A stretch of DNA of 64,000 nt from GCA-2709075 sp964492555. Its GTDB lineage: Bacteria; Pseudomonadota; Alphaproteobacteria; MPNO01; UBA2964. The translations under genes were made by a program, and so were the position numbers. Of the stretch, positions 35,278 to 44,764 are shown one piece after another. Positions within the stretch are counted from its first letter, which is position 1. Every line of letters begins with the position of its first letter. Location: positions 1 through 64,000 of the forward strand of contig CAZBKQ010000001.1 of NCBI GenBank assembly GCA_964492555.1, written 5' to 3'. Below the pieces are notes generated by a model. That model did not search any database. It worked only from the letters and a program-made list of their open reading frames with translations, and was not told the origin of the DNA.

Positions 35278-36747
35278 ATGGCCAGCAACAAAAAGGCCGC
35301 GGCCGCGCCGCGCCGTAACGAAGGTTATGCCGATCTGCGCGAGCTGATCGAGCGGTTCGAGGAAATGGGCGAAATCGAGAAGGTCGATGGCGCCGACTGG
35401 AATCTGGAGGTTGCCGCCGTCGCCGAAACCGTCGCCGCGCAGGACCCGGGCCGCGCCCCGGCGCTGATTTTCGACAATATCGAGGGTTACCCGCAGGGCT
35501 TCCGCATCATGGCGGGCGGCGCCAACGGCATCAAGCGTCTCGCCGTCGTCATGGATTTGCCGGATCCCGAAAACGAGATGGACCTGGTCAAGGCGATGCG
35601 CCTGCGCATGCGCCAGGAATTCGAGCCCATCCCGCCGATTGAGGTGTCCACCGGCCCGGTTATGGAAAATGTCGACCGGGGCGACGACATCAATATGTGG
35701 AAATTCCCGGTGCCCTTCGTGCATGAGCTGGATGGCGGGCGCTATATCGGCACCGACGATCTGGTCATCATGCGCGATCCCGACTCAGGTTGGGTCAATT
35801 GCGGCACCTACCGCACCATGGTGCATGACGAAAATACCGTCGCCGTCTGGATGTCGCCCGGCAAGCATGGCCGTCTGATTTCGGAAAAATATGCCGCCCG
35901 GGGCGAGGATTGCCCGGTGCTGATTTCCTGCGGCCAGGACCCGCTGCTGTTTATTTCCGCCCATCAGGAAATCGATCCCGAGGTTGATGAGCTCGCCTAT
36001 GCCGGCGGGCAGCGCGGCCGCGCGATTGAATATATCCCGTCCGAAGTTCACGGCCTGCCGATCCCGGCCCATTCCGAGGTCGTGATCGAAGGCACCATGA
36101 AGATGGGCGAGCTGCGCGAGGAAGGGCCGTTCGGCGAATTCATGGGGTATTACGCCTCCAACGCTAGCAAGCTGCCGATTGTGAATGTAGAGCGCGTCTA
36201 TTACCGCAACGATCCGATCCTGACGCTGGCCGTGCCGTCGCGCCCGCCGGAAAACTTCACCTTCGCCCGCGCGACGGTGAAATCCGCGCTGATCTGGGAT
36301 GAGATGGAAAAAGCCGGTATTCCGGGCGTCAAAGGCGTCTGGTGTCACGAGGCCGGGGCGGGGCGTCTGTTCAACGTCGTCGCCATCGAACAGCTCTATC
36401 CCGGTCATGCGTCGCAGGCCGCGATGGTCGCGACCAACTGCCATGCCGGCAACTATGCGGGACGCTGGGTCGTCGTGGTGGATGAGGATATCGATCCCTC
36501 CAACATTTTCGACGTGGTCTGGGCGATGTCCACGCGCTGCGATCCGCCGGAAGACGTGCAGTTCATCAAACGCGCCTGGTCGACGCCGCTCGATCCGCTG
36601 CTGCGTGAGCCGCCCTGGCAGAATAATCGTGGCATCATCGATGCCTGCCGGCCCTATGGCTGGAAAGACGAATTCCCCAAGGTCGCGGAGTCCTCGCCCG
36701 AGCTGAAGGCGAAAATCCGCGCCAAATGGCCGAATTTGTATAAATAG
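35278..36747 (+). CDS. UbiD-family decarboxylase
   Basis: The 489-residue protein is a UbiD-type reversible (de)carboxylase that uses prenylated FMN. The N terminus reads YADLRELIERFEEMGEIEKVDG. The conserved central core has the glutamate-rich EEGPFGEFMGYYASN motif, where the family has the R-E-E/D catalytic set, and the C terminus has the VVVDEDIDPSN segment. Length and architecture are normal. It removes or adds CO2 on an aromatic or alpha,beta-unsaturated acid in the cytoplasm. No UbiX-type prenyltransferase gene is in the window, so the cofactor must come from elsewhere. A paralogue lies at 48482-49906. The neighbouring LigB dioxygenase and flavin monooxygenase suggest aromatic acid breakdown. 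Confidence 0.9.
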   Translation: MASNKKAAAAPRRNEGYADLRELIERFEEMGEIEKVDGADWNLEVAAVAETVAAQDPGRAPALIFDNIEGYPQGFRIMAGGANGIKRLAVVMDLPDPENEMDLVKAMRLRMRQEFEPIPPIEVSTGPVMENVDRGDDINMWKFPVPFVHELDGGRYIGTDDLVIMRDPDSGWVNCGTYRTMVHDENTVAVWMSPGKHGRLISEKYAARGEDCPVLISCGQDPLLFISAHQEIDPEVDELAYAGGQRGRAIEYIPSEVHGLPIPAHSEVVIEGTMKMGELREEGPFGEFMGYYASNASKLPIVNVERVYYRNDPILTLAVPSRPPENFTFARATVKSALIWDEMEKAGIPGVKGVWCHEAGAGRLFNVVAIEQLYPGHASQAAMVATNCHAGNYAGRWVVVVDEDIDPSNIFDVVWAMSTRCDPPEDVQFIKRAWSTPLDPLLREPPWQNNRGIIDACRPYGWKDEFPKVAESSPELKAKIRAKWPNLYK

Positions 36748-36772
36748 GCGGTTTCGGTTGGCCGGTGCGGGT

Positions 36773-37984
36773 CTATTTCTTCCCGCACCAGGCTAGCGCC
36801 GCGAAAATCAGACCGCTAAACGCCGCGATATAGACGGTGATCGCCGCCGGAAGCGGCGTGCCGTCCGCGAGGATTCCGAATATCTGGGTGAAGACGCCCG
36901 CCATAAAAAGCTGCAGGAAGACGCCGAGCCCGGCGGCGGTGCCGGCAAGACGCTTTCCAGCCGCCGCGATGGCGCCCGCCTGGGCGTTCGGCAGGGCCAT
37001 GCCCTGGCCCAGCGTGATGATGAAACCCGGTATGAAAATAGCGAGCGGGGTCAGCGTCCAGAAATGGACGATCAGCGCGAAGGCGACCGCCGCGGCAAAG
37101 ATCGTCAGCGATCCCGTCAGCACCATCGTTTCAATCGACACGCGCCCGCTGAGCCGGCTTGAGGTCCAGTTCCCGATCCAGTACCCGGCCGGGAAAAACA
37201 TGAAATAGAGACCGTGTTCGGACGCCGCGCGCCCGAGAAAATCATGCATCAGGGGCGAAGACGCCGCGGCGAGCGAAAAGAACGCGCCGGAGCTGAGCCC
37301 GGATTGCAGGACGAAGTTGGAGAAGCGGCGGTTGCCCAGCAGTGCCGCGTAATCGCGGCGTAGCGAAGCCTCCGGATTGGGGCCGCGCGTCTCGTTGGTT
37401 TCGAACAGGATCGCCCAGACGAGAACCAGCATTACCGCGCCGATGCCGCCCGCGAAGATCAGATTGGCCCGCCAGCCGACATGCTCCACCAGAAATCCGC
37501 CGATCGGCGGCGCGATCATCGGCCCCATGGAATAGGCCATGGTCAGATAGGCGATGACTTTCACCAGCCGGTCCGTGCCGTAGACGTCGCGCGCGATGGC
37601 GCGGGCGAGCGCAAGGCCACAGGCGCCGCCGGCGCCTTGCAGAAAACGCGCGCCGATCAATGTCCAGATCGACTCGGCGGCCGCGGAGGCGAAACCGCCT
37701 ATGGTAAATAAGGTGATCCCGATCAACAGCACCGGGCGCCGTCCATATCGATCAGAAAATGACCCGAAAACCAGGGTCATCAGCGCCATGGCGAACATCG
37801 GCACGGCGACCGTCATCTGGCCCAGCTTTGCGTCTACTTCGAACGCGGCGGTCACCGCCGGGGTCGCCGGAAAGAACTGGTGAATGGCGACCGGCCCCAT
37901 CAGGGTGATCATCGCCAGGACGAAAACGAACAGCGCGCCGGGAGAGGCTGCGCGGCTGGTTCCCTCCGGCGGTTCCGGCGCCAT
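36773..37984 (-). CDS. MFS transporter, Bcr/CflA drug-efflux type
   Basis: The 403-residue protein has about 12 membrane helices and the MFS signature GSFSDRYGRRPVLL between helices 2 and 3. An opening such as GPVAIHQFFPATPAV near residue 30 and the ARAIARDVYG segment are typical of the Bcr/CflA subfamily of proton-driven efflux pumps. The start at 37984 follows GAGGAAGG and is 11 nt after the TauE-type gene, so the two are co-transcribed. The much longer frame that continues upstream to 38923 is an out-of-frame overlap with that gene. It may export a toxic aromatic compound. Confidence 0.87.
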   Translation of the reverse strand: MAPEPPEGTSRAASPGALFVFVLAMITLMGPVAIHQFFPATPAVTAAFEVDAKLGQMTVAVPMFAMALMTLVFGSFSDRYGRRPVLLIGITLFTIGGFASAAAESIWTLIGARFLQGAGGACGLALARAIARDVYGTDRLVKVIAYLTMAYSMGPMIAPPIGGFLVEHVGWRANLIFAGGIGAVMLVLVWAILFETNETRGPNPEASLRRDYAALLGNRRFSNFVLQSGLSSGAFFSLAAASSPLMHDFLGRAASEHGLYFMFFPAGYWIGNWTSSRLSGRVSIETMVLTGSLTIFAAAVAFALIVHFWTLTPLAIFIPGFIITLGQGMALPNAQAGAIAAAGKRLAGTAAGLGVFLQLFMAGVFTQIFGILADGTPLPAAITVYIAAFSGLIFAALAWCGKK

Positions 37985-37995
37985 TTCAGCCTTCC

Positions 37996-38796
37996 TCACA
38001 AAAGACCGTTCTCGCTCGCCGCGACATAGAGCAGGCGGATCGCCAGACCGGTCATGAATATCTGAAACGCCAGCCGGAACCAGCGTTCGGGCATTTTTTT
38101 CAGCACATAACGGCCGATGAGGTTGCCGAGCACGCCGCAGGAGATCATCGCCGCGATTAAGGGTAGATAGGCGCTTAGCGACACGCCGAGCAACCCGAAC
38201 GCGAGCAGCTTGGAGACATGGCTGATCGCCATCAGGCTCGCCATGGTGGAGGCATGGTTCTGGCGGGTCTCCGCCGCGCCGGCGACAAACGGCCCGACGA
38301 TGGTCCCTGTCGCGCTGACGAACATGCCGATAAAGGTCGCGCCGAATCCCACCCCGGCAAAGCGTTTGCGGACCGATCCGATCAGGGTGAATTTGGGCAT
38401 CCAGACCAGCACGATGATCATCACCGCGATGATGCCCTGCAGAATCCCCGTCGGCAGGGCGATGTATATTTGCGCGCCCAGCGCGGCGCCGATTGCCGCC
38501 CCGATCATAAAGGGCAGCAGCGTTTCCTTGATCACATAGCGCCACATCAGGATCATGCGGCTCGACCCCACGCCGAGCTGCACGAAGGTATGAACCGGCA
38601 CCAGGATTGCGGGCGGAAAGAAGATCGCCATGACCGCCAGCAGCCCCAACCCGCCGACCGTGCCGGTCAGCATGCCCAGCATCGTCGTCGCGATGGTGGT
38701 CAGCGACAGCAATATGAACAGCCAAAGGGGCACGTCGGGGACGCCGAGGAAACCTGCTTCCATGAGGGGATCCGAATTTGTGAGTGGAATATGCAT
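37996..38796 (-). CDS. TauE/SafE-family sulfite-exporter-like membrane protein
   Basis: The 266-residue protein has about eight hydrophobic helices with the TauE/SafE repeat pattern: GTVGGLGLLAVMAIFFPPAILVPVHTFVQLGV near residue 45-75 and VGFGATFIGMFVSATGTIVGPFVAG in the second half. Members move sulfite, sulfonates or other organic anions across the inner membrane. It is the first gene of a two-gene minus-strand operon with the MFS pump and faces the CoxM-CoxS-CoxL operon across about 180 bp. Substrate unknown. Confidence 0.87.
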   Translation of the reverse strand: MHIPLTNSDPLMEAGFLGVPDVPLWLFILLSLTTIATTMLGMLTGTVGGLGLLAVMAIFFPPAILVPVHTFVQLGVGSSRMILMWRYVIKETLLPFMIGAAIGAALGAQIYIALPTGILQGIIAVMIIVLVWMPKFTLIGSVRKRFAGVGFGATFIGMFVSATGTIVGPFVAGAAETRQNHASTMASLMAISHVSKLLAFGLLGVSLSAYLPLIAAMISCGVLGNLIGRYVLKKMPERWFRLAFQIFMTGLAIRLLYVAASENGLL

Positions 38797-38977
38797 AGCC
38801 GCTGGCCGCGATTCCGTCCATCCCGGACGGTTTCTCCTTCGCCAAAAACCTGTAAGCTATCCCTGTTCGGTCCGGGTTTGCGGCATCGCGAGGGGTGGCG
38901 TTTGGCCGCCCGATGCGGCACAATCCCGACCGATAAAAGAAACCTCAACCAATCCAACTCCAGGGGAGACGCTGAAT

Positions 38978-39847
38978 ATGGATCAAGTCCGTTATGAAGC
39001 ACCGGATTCGCTTGATGCGGCTGTCGGGCTGCTGTCGGGCGCCGACGGTGTGGCGAAAGTTTTCGCCGGCGGCACCGATGTCATGGTGCAAATCCACGCC
39101 GATCTGGTCGAGCCCGATCTGATCGTCAATGTGAAGAATATTCCGGAACTGACCGGCATTACCGAATCCGGCGGTTCCTATACCGTCGGCGCGGCGACGC
39201 CGGTCGCGGTGATGCAGGAACATGAAGGGTTCTGCAAGACCTGGCCCGGTGTGATCGAAGGCGCGGAGCTGATCGGTTCCGTACAGGTCAAGGGACGCGC
39301 GACCATTGTCGGCAATCTCTGCAACGCCTCCCCGGCGGCGGATTCTGTGCCGCCCTGCATCGCGGCGGGCGCCACGGTCCGGATTATCGGCCCGAACGGC
39401 CAACGCGAGGCCGCGGTTGAGGACATCGTGACCGGCCCCGGCAAGACATCGCTGGAAAAGGGCGAGATCATCGTTTCCATGACCTTCCCCGCGCGGCCCG
39501 CCCATTCGGGTGATTGCTATCTGCGGCTGACGCCCCGGACGGAAATGGACATCGCGGTCGTCGGCGCGGGCGTAAATCTGACGCTTGACGATGACGGCAC
39601 CTGCATTGCGGCGCGGGTCTCGCTGGGCGCGGTGGCGCCGACGCCCCTGCTGGTTCAGGAATGCGCGGACGCGTTGATCGGCACCAAGGTCGACGACGCG
39701 GCGCTTGCGGCGATGGGCAAGGCGGCATCCGCCGCGGCCAATCCGATTTCGGACAAGCGCGGCACCAAGGAATACCGCATCAAGACCACGGCCGTGATGG
39801 CGCGCCGGGCGGCGGAAAAGGCACTCGAGAGGGCGAGAGAGAACTGA
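38978..39847 (+). CDS. FAD-binding medium subunit of a Mo-hydroxylase (CoxM-like)
   Basis: The 289-residue protein is the FAD subunit of the xanthine-dehydrogenase family. VRYEAPDSLDAAVGLL opens the protein, AGGTDVMVQIHADL near residue 30 is the FAD diphosphate loop, and ATIVGNLCNASPAAD near 110 the second FAD site. The start at 38978 has AGGGGAG upstream; a longer frame back to 38630 is a read-through of the divergent region. It overlaps the 2Fe-2S subunit gene by 1 nt (TGATG) and forms with it and the large subunit a complete hydroxylase that passes electrons from molybdenum to FAD. It is the only medium subunit in the window. Confidence 0.9.
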   Translation: MDQVRYEAPDSLDAAVGLLSGADGVAKVFAGGTDVMVQIHADLVEPDLIVNVKNIPELTGITESGGSYTVGAATPVAVMQEHEGFCKTWPGVIEGAELIGSVQVKGRATIVGNLCNASPAADSVPPCIAAGATVRIIGPNGQREAAVEDIVTGPGKTSLEKGEIIVSMTFPARPAHSGDCYLRLTPRTEMDIAVVGAGVNLTLDDDGTCIAARVSLGAVAPTPLLVQECADALIGTKVDDAALAAMGKAASAAANPISDKRGTKEYRIKTTAVMARRAAEKALERAREN

Positions 39848-40323
39848 TGGCGAAGGCACATGTAACCACAACGATCAACGGGGACGAATACGAGTTCCTG
39901 TGTGAGCCGCAGCAGTCGCTGGTCGACGTGATGCGCAATGAGCTTCGGCTTTCCGGCACCAAGGAAGGCTGCTCCACCGGCGATTGCGGCGCGTGCAGCG
40001 TCATGCTGGACGGGCGGCTGGTCTGCTCCTGCCTGGTGCTGGCGGTGGAAACCGAAGGCAAGGAAATCGAAACCATCGAAGGGATGGGCACGGCGGAAAA
40101 TCTGCATCCGCTGCAAAAGCGCTTCCTGGAGATCAACGGGCTGCAATGCGGCATCTGCACGCCGGGCATTCTGGTGGCGGCAAAGGCATTGCTGGAAAAG
40201 AACCCGAACCCGACCGAAACAGAAATCAGGTTCTGGCTGGCCGGTAATCTCTGCCGGTGCACCGGTTATGACAAAATCATCCGCTCCGTTCAGGCGGCCG
40301 CGGAAGACATGAGAAAGGGCTGA
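39847..40323 (+). CDS. 2Fe-2S small subunit of a Mo-hydroxylase (CoxS-like)
   Basis: The 158-residue protein carries two 2Fe-2S clusters. The first is the plant-ferredoxin type with Cys42, Cys47, Cys50 and Cys62; the second, in the helical C-terminal domain, has LQCGICTPG and NLCRCTGY. This is the standard small subunit of the xanthine-dehydrogenase family. The ATG at 39847 overlaps the CoxM stop, so translation is coupled; the large subunit begins 4 nt after its stop. It relays electrons from the molybdenum site to FAD. Confidence 0.93.
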   Translation: MAKAHVTTTINGDEYEFLCEPQQSLVDVMRNELRLSGTKEGCSTGDCGACSVMLDGRLVCSCLVLAVETEGKEIETIEGMGTAENLHPLQKRFLEINGLQCGICTPGILVAAKALLEKNPNPTETEIRFWLAGNLCRCTGYDKIIRSVQAAAEDMRKG

Positions 40324-40327
40324 TCCC

Positions 40328-42601
40328 ATGGCGACAATTCTTGAAGAAAGTGGTTTTAATCCGGACGCCGATCTGAAAGTCGTCGGCACCAATCCGATCA
40401 AACATGACGGGCTCGACAAGGTTCTGGGCCGGGCGAAGTTCGGCGCGGACGCGTACCTGCCGGGCATGCTGTACGGCAAGATCCTGCGTAGCCCGCACGC
40501 GCATGCGATCATCAAATCGATCGACACCTCAAAGGCCGAGGCGCTGCCGGGGGTCAAAGCGGTGATCACCGCCGCCGATTTTCCGGATTTGCCGCAAGGC
40601 ACCGGTTGGGGCGATATGAGCCGTACGACCATTGCCCGTGAAAAGGCCCTGTTTGACGGTCATCCCGTCGCGGCGGTCGCCGCCACATCGGAACAGATCG
40701 CCAAGCGCGCCTGCAAGTTGATCGAGGTCGACTACGAGGTCCTGCCCCATGTTATCGAGGTTGCCGACGCGATGGCCGACGGCGCGCCGATCCTGCATGA
40801 CTATATGCGGACCAAGGGCGACGATAACGCCCCCGATGCGCCGACCAATGTCTGTGAAAAGATGGTCAGCAATATCGGCGACGTCAAAGCCGGTTTCGAA
40901 GCGGCCGATTGCATCGTCGAGCATGAGTTCGATTCCAAGCCGATGCATCAGGGTTATATCGAACCGCAAGGCTGCATCGCGGATTATTCCGAGGGCGATC
41001 TGGTCGAGCTCTGGACCTGCACCCAGGCGCCGTTCGTCTATCGCGACCGTCTGTCGGCAATTCTCAAGATCGACGCAGCCAAGATCAATGTGCAGCAGTC
41101 GGAACTCGGCGGCGGGTTCGGCGGCAAGACCGGCTTTTATGCCGAGCCGCTGGCCATCATCCTGTCGAAGAAGGCCAGCGCGCCGGTCAAGATGACCCTG
41201 ACCCGCGCCGAGGTTTTCCGCGGCACCGGTCCGGTTTCCGGCACCAAGTCGCGGATGAAGATGGGCTGCACCAAAGACGGCCGCATCACCGCGGCGGAGG
41301 CGGATCTCTATTTCCAGACCGGGCCTTATACCGGCTCGATGTATTTCAACGCGCCCAACGCCATGTTGACGCGCTACGATCTGGAAAACGTCCATATCGA
41401 GGCCTATGAGGTCGTTTCCAACCGGCCCAAGGTGAATTCGTTCCGCGCGCCCTGCGTGCCGCAGATCGTGTTTGGCGTCGAAGGCGTGATCGACGAGATG
41501 GCGAAGAAAATCGGCATGGATCCGATTGAATTCCGTCTCAAGAACGCCGCCAAGGAAGGTCACACCACGATCTATGGCGATACCTGGGGACCTGTCGGTT
41601 TCATCGAGACGCTGGAAGCGGCCAAGGAAACCGATCATTACAAGACGCCTGTCAAGGAAGGCGAAGGGCGCGGGATTTCCTGCGGCTTCTGGTTCAACCG
41701 CGGCGGCGAAACGTCATCGCAGATGACGCTGGCGCCTGACGGGACGGTGACCATCTCCACGGGCACGGCGGATGTCGCCGGGTCCCGGATTTCCATCGCC
41801 ATGATGGCGGCGGAAGAATTGGGCATTGATGTCGACAAGATCCGGGTCCGGATGGCCGACACCAATTCGCTCGGCTTTAACCGTGTCACCGCGGGCAGCC
41901 GCACAACCTTCTCCGTCGGCATGGTGGTCGTCGATAATGCGCGCAAATGCATTGCCGAGCTGTGCCGCCGCGCCGCCAATGAATGGGGCGTGGCAGAGGA
42001 AGAAGTCTTCTATGAAGATGGCGAGGTCAAACCGGCGAGTTCCAACGTCGGTGATTTCGAACCTATGTCGATCGGCGATATCACTTCCAAGACAACCATG
42101 ACCAACGGCGCCATCGTTTCGTCCTCGTCGATGAATGTGACGGGCGCGGGGCCGGGCTTTGGTGTTCATATCGTTGATCTCAAGGTCGATGAAGGCACCG
42201 GACGCGTCGATGTCACGCGCTGGACCGTTGTTCAGGATGCGGGCAAGGCGATCCACCCGGTCCAGGTGGAAGGCCAGCTTCAGGGCGCTGCGGTGCAGGG
42301 TCTCGGCTGGGCGCTGAATGAGGAGTACATCTACAATCAGGATGGCAGGCTGGATAATCCCGCCTTCCTCGATTACCGCATGCCTGTCTGCTCCGATGTC
42401 CCGATGATCGATTGCAAGATCGTCGAGGTGCCGAACCCGAAACATCCGTTCGGGCTTCGCGGTGTGGGTGAGGTGCCGGTGGTGCCCACCATGGCCGCAG
42501 TCGGCAACGCGATCACCGACGCGATCGGCATTCGCCCGACATCGCTGCCGATGTCGCCGCCGAAGATTCTTGATCTGATCGAGAAGCGCGACGCGCAGTA
42601 A
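40328..42601 (+). CDS. Mo-hydroxylase large subunit (xanthine-dehydrogenase family)
   Basis: The 757-residue protein is the molybdenum catalytic subunit that completes the CoxM-CoxS-CoxL operon. KHDGLDKVLGRAKFGADAYLPGML opens it, GGGFGGKTGF near residue 260 is the cofactor loop, the substrate-side loop reads SFRAPCVPQ, and the catalytic glutamate lies in GLRGVGEVP near the C terminus. The loop is closer to 4-hydroxybenzoyl-CoA reductase and other aromatic hydroxylases than to the AYRCSFR of CO dehydrogenase. A strong terminator follows the stop. Likely substrates are aromatic or N-heterocyclic acids; the sequence alone cannot decide. Confidence 0.9.
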   Translation: MATILEESGFNPDADLKVVGTNPIKHDGLDKVLGRAKFGADAYLPGMLYGKILRSPHAHAIIKSIDTSKAEALPGVKAVITAADFPDLPQGTGWGDMSRTTIAREKALFDGHPVAAVAATSEQIAKRACKLIEVDYEVLPHVIEVADAMADGAPILHDYMRTKGDDNAPDAPTNVCEKMVSNIGDVKAGFEAADCIVEHEFDSKPMHQGYIEPQGCIADYSEGDLVELWTCTQAPFVYRDRLSAILKIDAAKINVQQSELGGGFGGKTGFYAEPLAIILSKKASAPVKMTLTRAEVFRGTGPVSGTKSRMKMGCTKDGRITAAEADLYFQTGPYTGSMYFNAPNAMLTRYDLENVHIEAYEVVSNRPKVNSFRAPCVPQIVFGVEGVIDEMAKKIGMDPIEFRLKNAAKEGHTTIYGDTWGPVGFIETLEAAKETDHYKTPVKEGEGRGISCGFWFNRGGETSSQMTLAPDGTVTISTGTADVAGSRISIAMMAAEELGIDVDKIRVRMADTNSLGFNRVTAGSRTTFSVGMVVVDNARKCIAELCRRAANEWGVAEEEVFYEDGEVKPASSNVGDFEPMSIGDITSKTTMTNGAIVSSSSMNVTGAGPGFGVHIVDLKVDEGTGRVDVTRWTVVQDAGKAIHPVQVEGQLQGAAVQGLGWALNEEYIYNQDGRLDNPAFLDYRMPVCSDVPMIDCKIVEVPNPKHPFGLRGVGEVPVVPTMAAVGNAITDAIGIRPTSLPMSPPKILDLIEKRDAQ

Positions 42602-42624
42602 GCCAGGGATTTTCTCTGAGAGAG

Positions 42625-42653
42625 CGGGGGGCTTCGGCCCCCCGTTTTTGTTT
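42625..42653 (+). terminator. Rho-independent terminator after the CoxMSL operon
   Basis: A perfect 8-bp GC-rich stem (42625-42632 with 42637-42644) closed by a TTCG tetraloop is followed by a T-rich tract. It lies 24 bases after the large-subunit stop codon and before the next gene on the same strand, so it separates the hydroxylase operon from the EamA gene. Confidence 0.9.
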
Positions 42654-42681
42654 GTGAATTTCGGCGTAAACTTCAACCGAT

Positions 42682-43581
42682 ATGCCCGCTTCTCGACCTT
42701 TTCTGGAAAACGACAATATCCGGGGGATATTCTGGATGGCCGCCGCCTCGTCGCTGGTGGCGTTTGCCGCGATATCGATCCGGCATCTCTCCGCCGAATT
42801 CACCGCGTTTCAGCTGGTTTTCCTGCGGGGTGTGCTGGGCACGCTGATGTTGTCGCCCTGGATATTCAAAAATGCGCGCACCGGGACGCTGATCTCCACC
42901 CGCATCCCGATGTATTGCCTGCGCACCGGTCTCAGCTATTCCGGCATGGTCTGCGTATTCTATGCCCTTGCCGTCATTCCGATTGGTGAGGTCTATTCGC
43001 TGCTTTTTATCGTGCCGCTGCTGACGGTGCTGATGGCGGTGATGTTCCTGAAGGAATCGGCCGGGCTGCATACCTGGATTGCCTGCGGCGTGGCCTTTGC
43101 CGGCACGCTGGTCATTCTCCGGCCGGGCGCCGTGCCGTTCAGCATCGCCGCCGGCGCGGTGCTTTACACCGCCTTTGCCTATGCGGCGACCAATATCTGT
43201 ATCAAATCGCTCAGCCGTACCGACGATCCGGTGCAGATCACGATTTACGGCAATTTGTTTTCGCTGGTCGTGGCGACTGCCGCCGTCATCATACGCGGCG
43301 ACAGCTGGGAAGGGCTAAGCTGGGATGATGTTCCCTGGATATTGGGTCTTGCCGTCTGTTATCTGCTGGCCGGGCTGTTTCACGCCCGCTCCGTCGCCGC
43401 CGCCGATGCCCGCGTGGTGCAGCCGTTCAATTTCCTTCGCCTGCCGGTGGGCGTGCTGCTGGCCTGGTGGCTATTTGCCGAACTGCCGAGCCACTGGACC
43501 TGGCTTGGCGCGGTGATGATTTTCGCCAGTTCCTATTACGTGCTCTGGCGCGAAGGGGGACGAAGAAAAAAGCTGTTATAG
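42682..43581 (+). CDS. EamA-family (DMT) membrane transporter
   Basis: The 299-residue protein has about ten membrane helices in two EamA repeats. Signatures are the FLRGVLGTLMLSPWIF start of helix 2, PIGEVYSLLFIVPLLTVLMAVMFLKE closing the first half, and ADARVVQPFNFLRLPVGVLLAWWLFAELP closing the second. It follows the terminator of the CoxMSL operon and so is transcribed on its own. Its last 6 bases overlap the convergent hydrolase gene. It is related to the protein at 30466-31338 by family only. Substrate unknown. Confidence 0.88.
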   Translation: MPASRPFLENDNIRGIFWMAAASSLVAFAAISIRHLSAEFTAFQLVFLRGVLGTLMLSPWIFKNARTGTLISTRIPMYCLRTGLSYSGMVCVFYALAVIPIGEVYSLLFIVPLLTVLMAVMFLKESAGLHTWIACGVAFAGTLVILRPGAVPFSIAAGAVLYTAFAYAATNICIKSLSRTDDPVQITIYGNLFSLVVATAAVIIRGDSWEGLSWDDVPWILGLAVCYLLAGLFHARSVAAADARVVQPFNFLRLPVGVLLAWWLFAELPSHWTWLGAVMIFASSYYVLWREGGRRKKLL

Positions 43582-44760
43582 CGGCTTGTCCTTACTGGTT
43601 TTCCAGGCCTCCTGCATGAAGATGTTGGACGGCAATGTTTCATCCAGCACCTTGCGCGCCGCTTCCGGCCCGGCGAGCGGCAAATCGCCCGAATCCAGCA
43701 CGCCGATCTGTTTCAGCGCCGACCCCTGATCCCAGTAGAGGTGTTCGTGGCACACCTTGTCGCCGCGGAATTTGACGATGATGACGGTGGTAATCTCGAC
43801 CTCTTTTCCGGTCGGTTCTATGCCCGGGAAATAGCGGTCAATGACGGAATCGTGGCGGAACTTGGTATAGGTCTCCAGTACCACCCGGTTCGGCCCCATC
43901 GTATAGGAAATCCGCGTCCGGTCGCGCCCGCCCGCATTCTGATCGACGAAATGATATTTATAGAACCGCTTCAGCATGTCGTGCCCGACGCCCCCTGACA
44001 GGGTCGGCACGTGATTGACATAGGGTTCCTCGATCATCGTCGCCATGGTGGCGTCGACATCTCGGGTGGTGAATTCGTGATAGACATGCTCGGCGAACAG
44101 GGCGACGAAATCATAATAGGGCCCGACGACGCGGCGGATCAGCTCCAGCGTTCTGGTGTGCGCCAGATCATCGGCGCGGGCGTCGAAATTCTCATGGCCG
44201 GGCTCGGCGAAACCGGCCGCGCCTTCTTCCCAGGCGAAGATGCGCGATCCGTCCTTGCGCCTGAGCGCGGTTTGCATGCGGGCGGTTTTCTCGACCAGCT
44301 CTTCCCGCCCGGCGGCGCCGAAATGACAAACCAGCGGGCAGGGAACCTGATCCAGCAATATGGTTTCTCGCAGCATGGTCTCTGAATCGAAAAGAACCAC
44401 CGCCTGAAAGCCCGCATCGATTGAGGCATCGCAAATCGCCGCCCCGCCCGCGCCATATCCGATGGCGACCAGCCCCTCTTCGGTTTCCGGCAGGTCGCGC
44501 AGATAGGAGGCGGCGTCGATGACTTCTTCCCGCAGCCGGGTGCCCGGTATGGCCAGCACCGAATAGCCTTCCTCCGCGAACAGGATCGCGCGGGACTTTA
44601 TCCCCTCGGTCAGAAACGCACCGCCGCTCAGCAGCAGAAGACCCGGCCCCGATCCGCTGTGATGGACCGCTTTGAAGCCGTTAATATTCTGCAGAAATTC
44701 CAGCCGGACGGTCTGGCCCTTTGGCGCGCGATAGCGCGGGGTGCGGCTTTTCTCGCCCAT
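43576..44760 (-). CDS. Fusion of a dienelactone-hydrolase-like domain (no nucleophile Cys) and a SnoaL-like domain
   Basis: The 394-residue protein has an alpha/beta-hydrolase-like N-terminal half (about 1-220) and a C-terminal NTF2/SnoaL-like half with DFVALFAEHVYHEFTTRDVDATMATM and VIIVKFRGDKVCHEHLYWD. In the first half the elbow reads GYGAGG: Gly103 stands where dienelactone hydrolases have the nucleophile Cys (GYCxGG), so classical hydrolysis is unlikely. In the second half the acidic and histidine residues could make a small-molecule pocket. The start at 44760 is preferred over an open frame to 44886. It is 4 nt after the next dienelactone-hydrolase-like gene, which does keep its Cys. 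The pair may have divided roles. Confidence 0.78.
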   Translation of the reverse strand: MGEKSRTPRYRAPKGQTVRLEFLQNINGFKAVHHSGSGPGLLLLSGGAFLTEGIKSRAILFAEEGYSVLAIPGTRLREEVIDAASYLRDLPETEEGLVAIGYGAGGAAICDASIDAGFQAVVLFDSETMLRETILLDQVPCPLVCHFGAAGREELVEKTARMQTALRRKDGSRIFAWEEGAAGFAEPGHENFDARADDLAHTRTLELIRRVVGPYYDFVALFAEHVYHEFTTRDVDATMATMIEEPYVNHVPTLSGGVGHDMLKRFYKYHFVDQNAGGRDRTRISYTMGPNRVVLETYTKFRHDSVIDRYFPGIEPTGKEVEITTVIIVKFRGDKVCHEHLYWDQGSALKQIGVLDSGDLPLAGPEAARKVLDETLPSNIFMQEAWKTSKDKPL

Positions 44761-44764
44761 CTCT

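Noticed and set aside
36773..38923. A 716-codon minus-strand frame as one fused transporter
   Set aside because: Only the last 403 residues have family sequence (MFS). The upstream part is Arg/His-rich and overlaps out of frame the TauE-type gene at 37996-38796.
27410..42601. Carbon monoxide dehydrogenase operon
   Set aside because: None of the large subunits has the AYRCSFR loop of CO dehydrogenase; the loops point to other hydroxylases.
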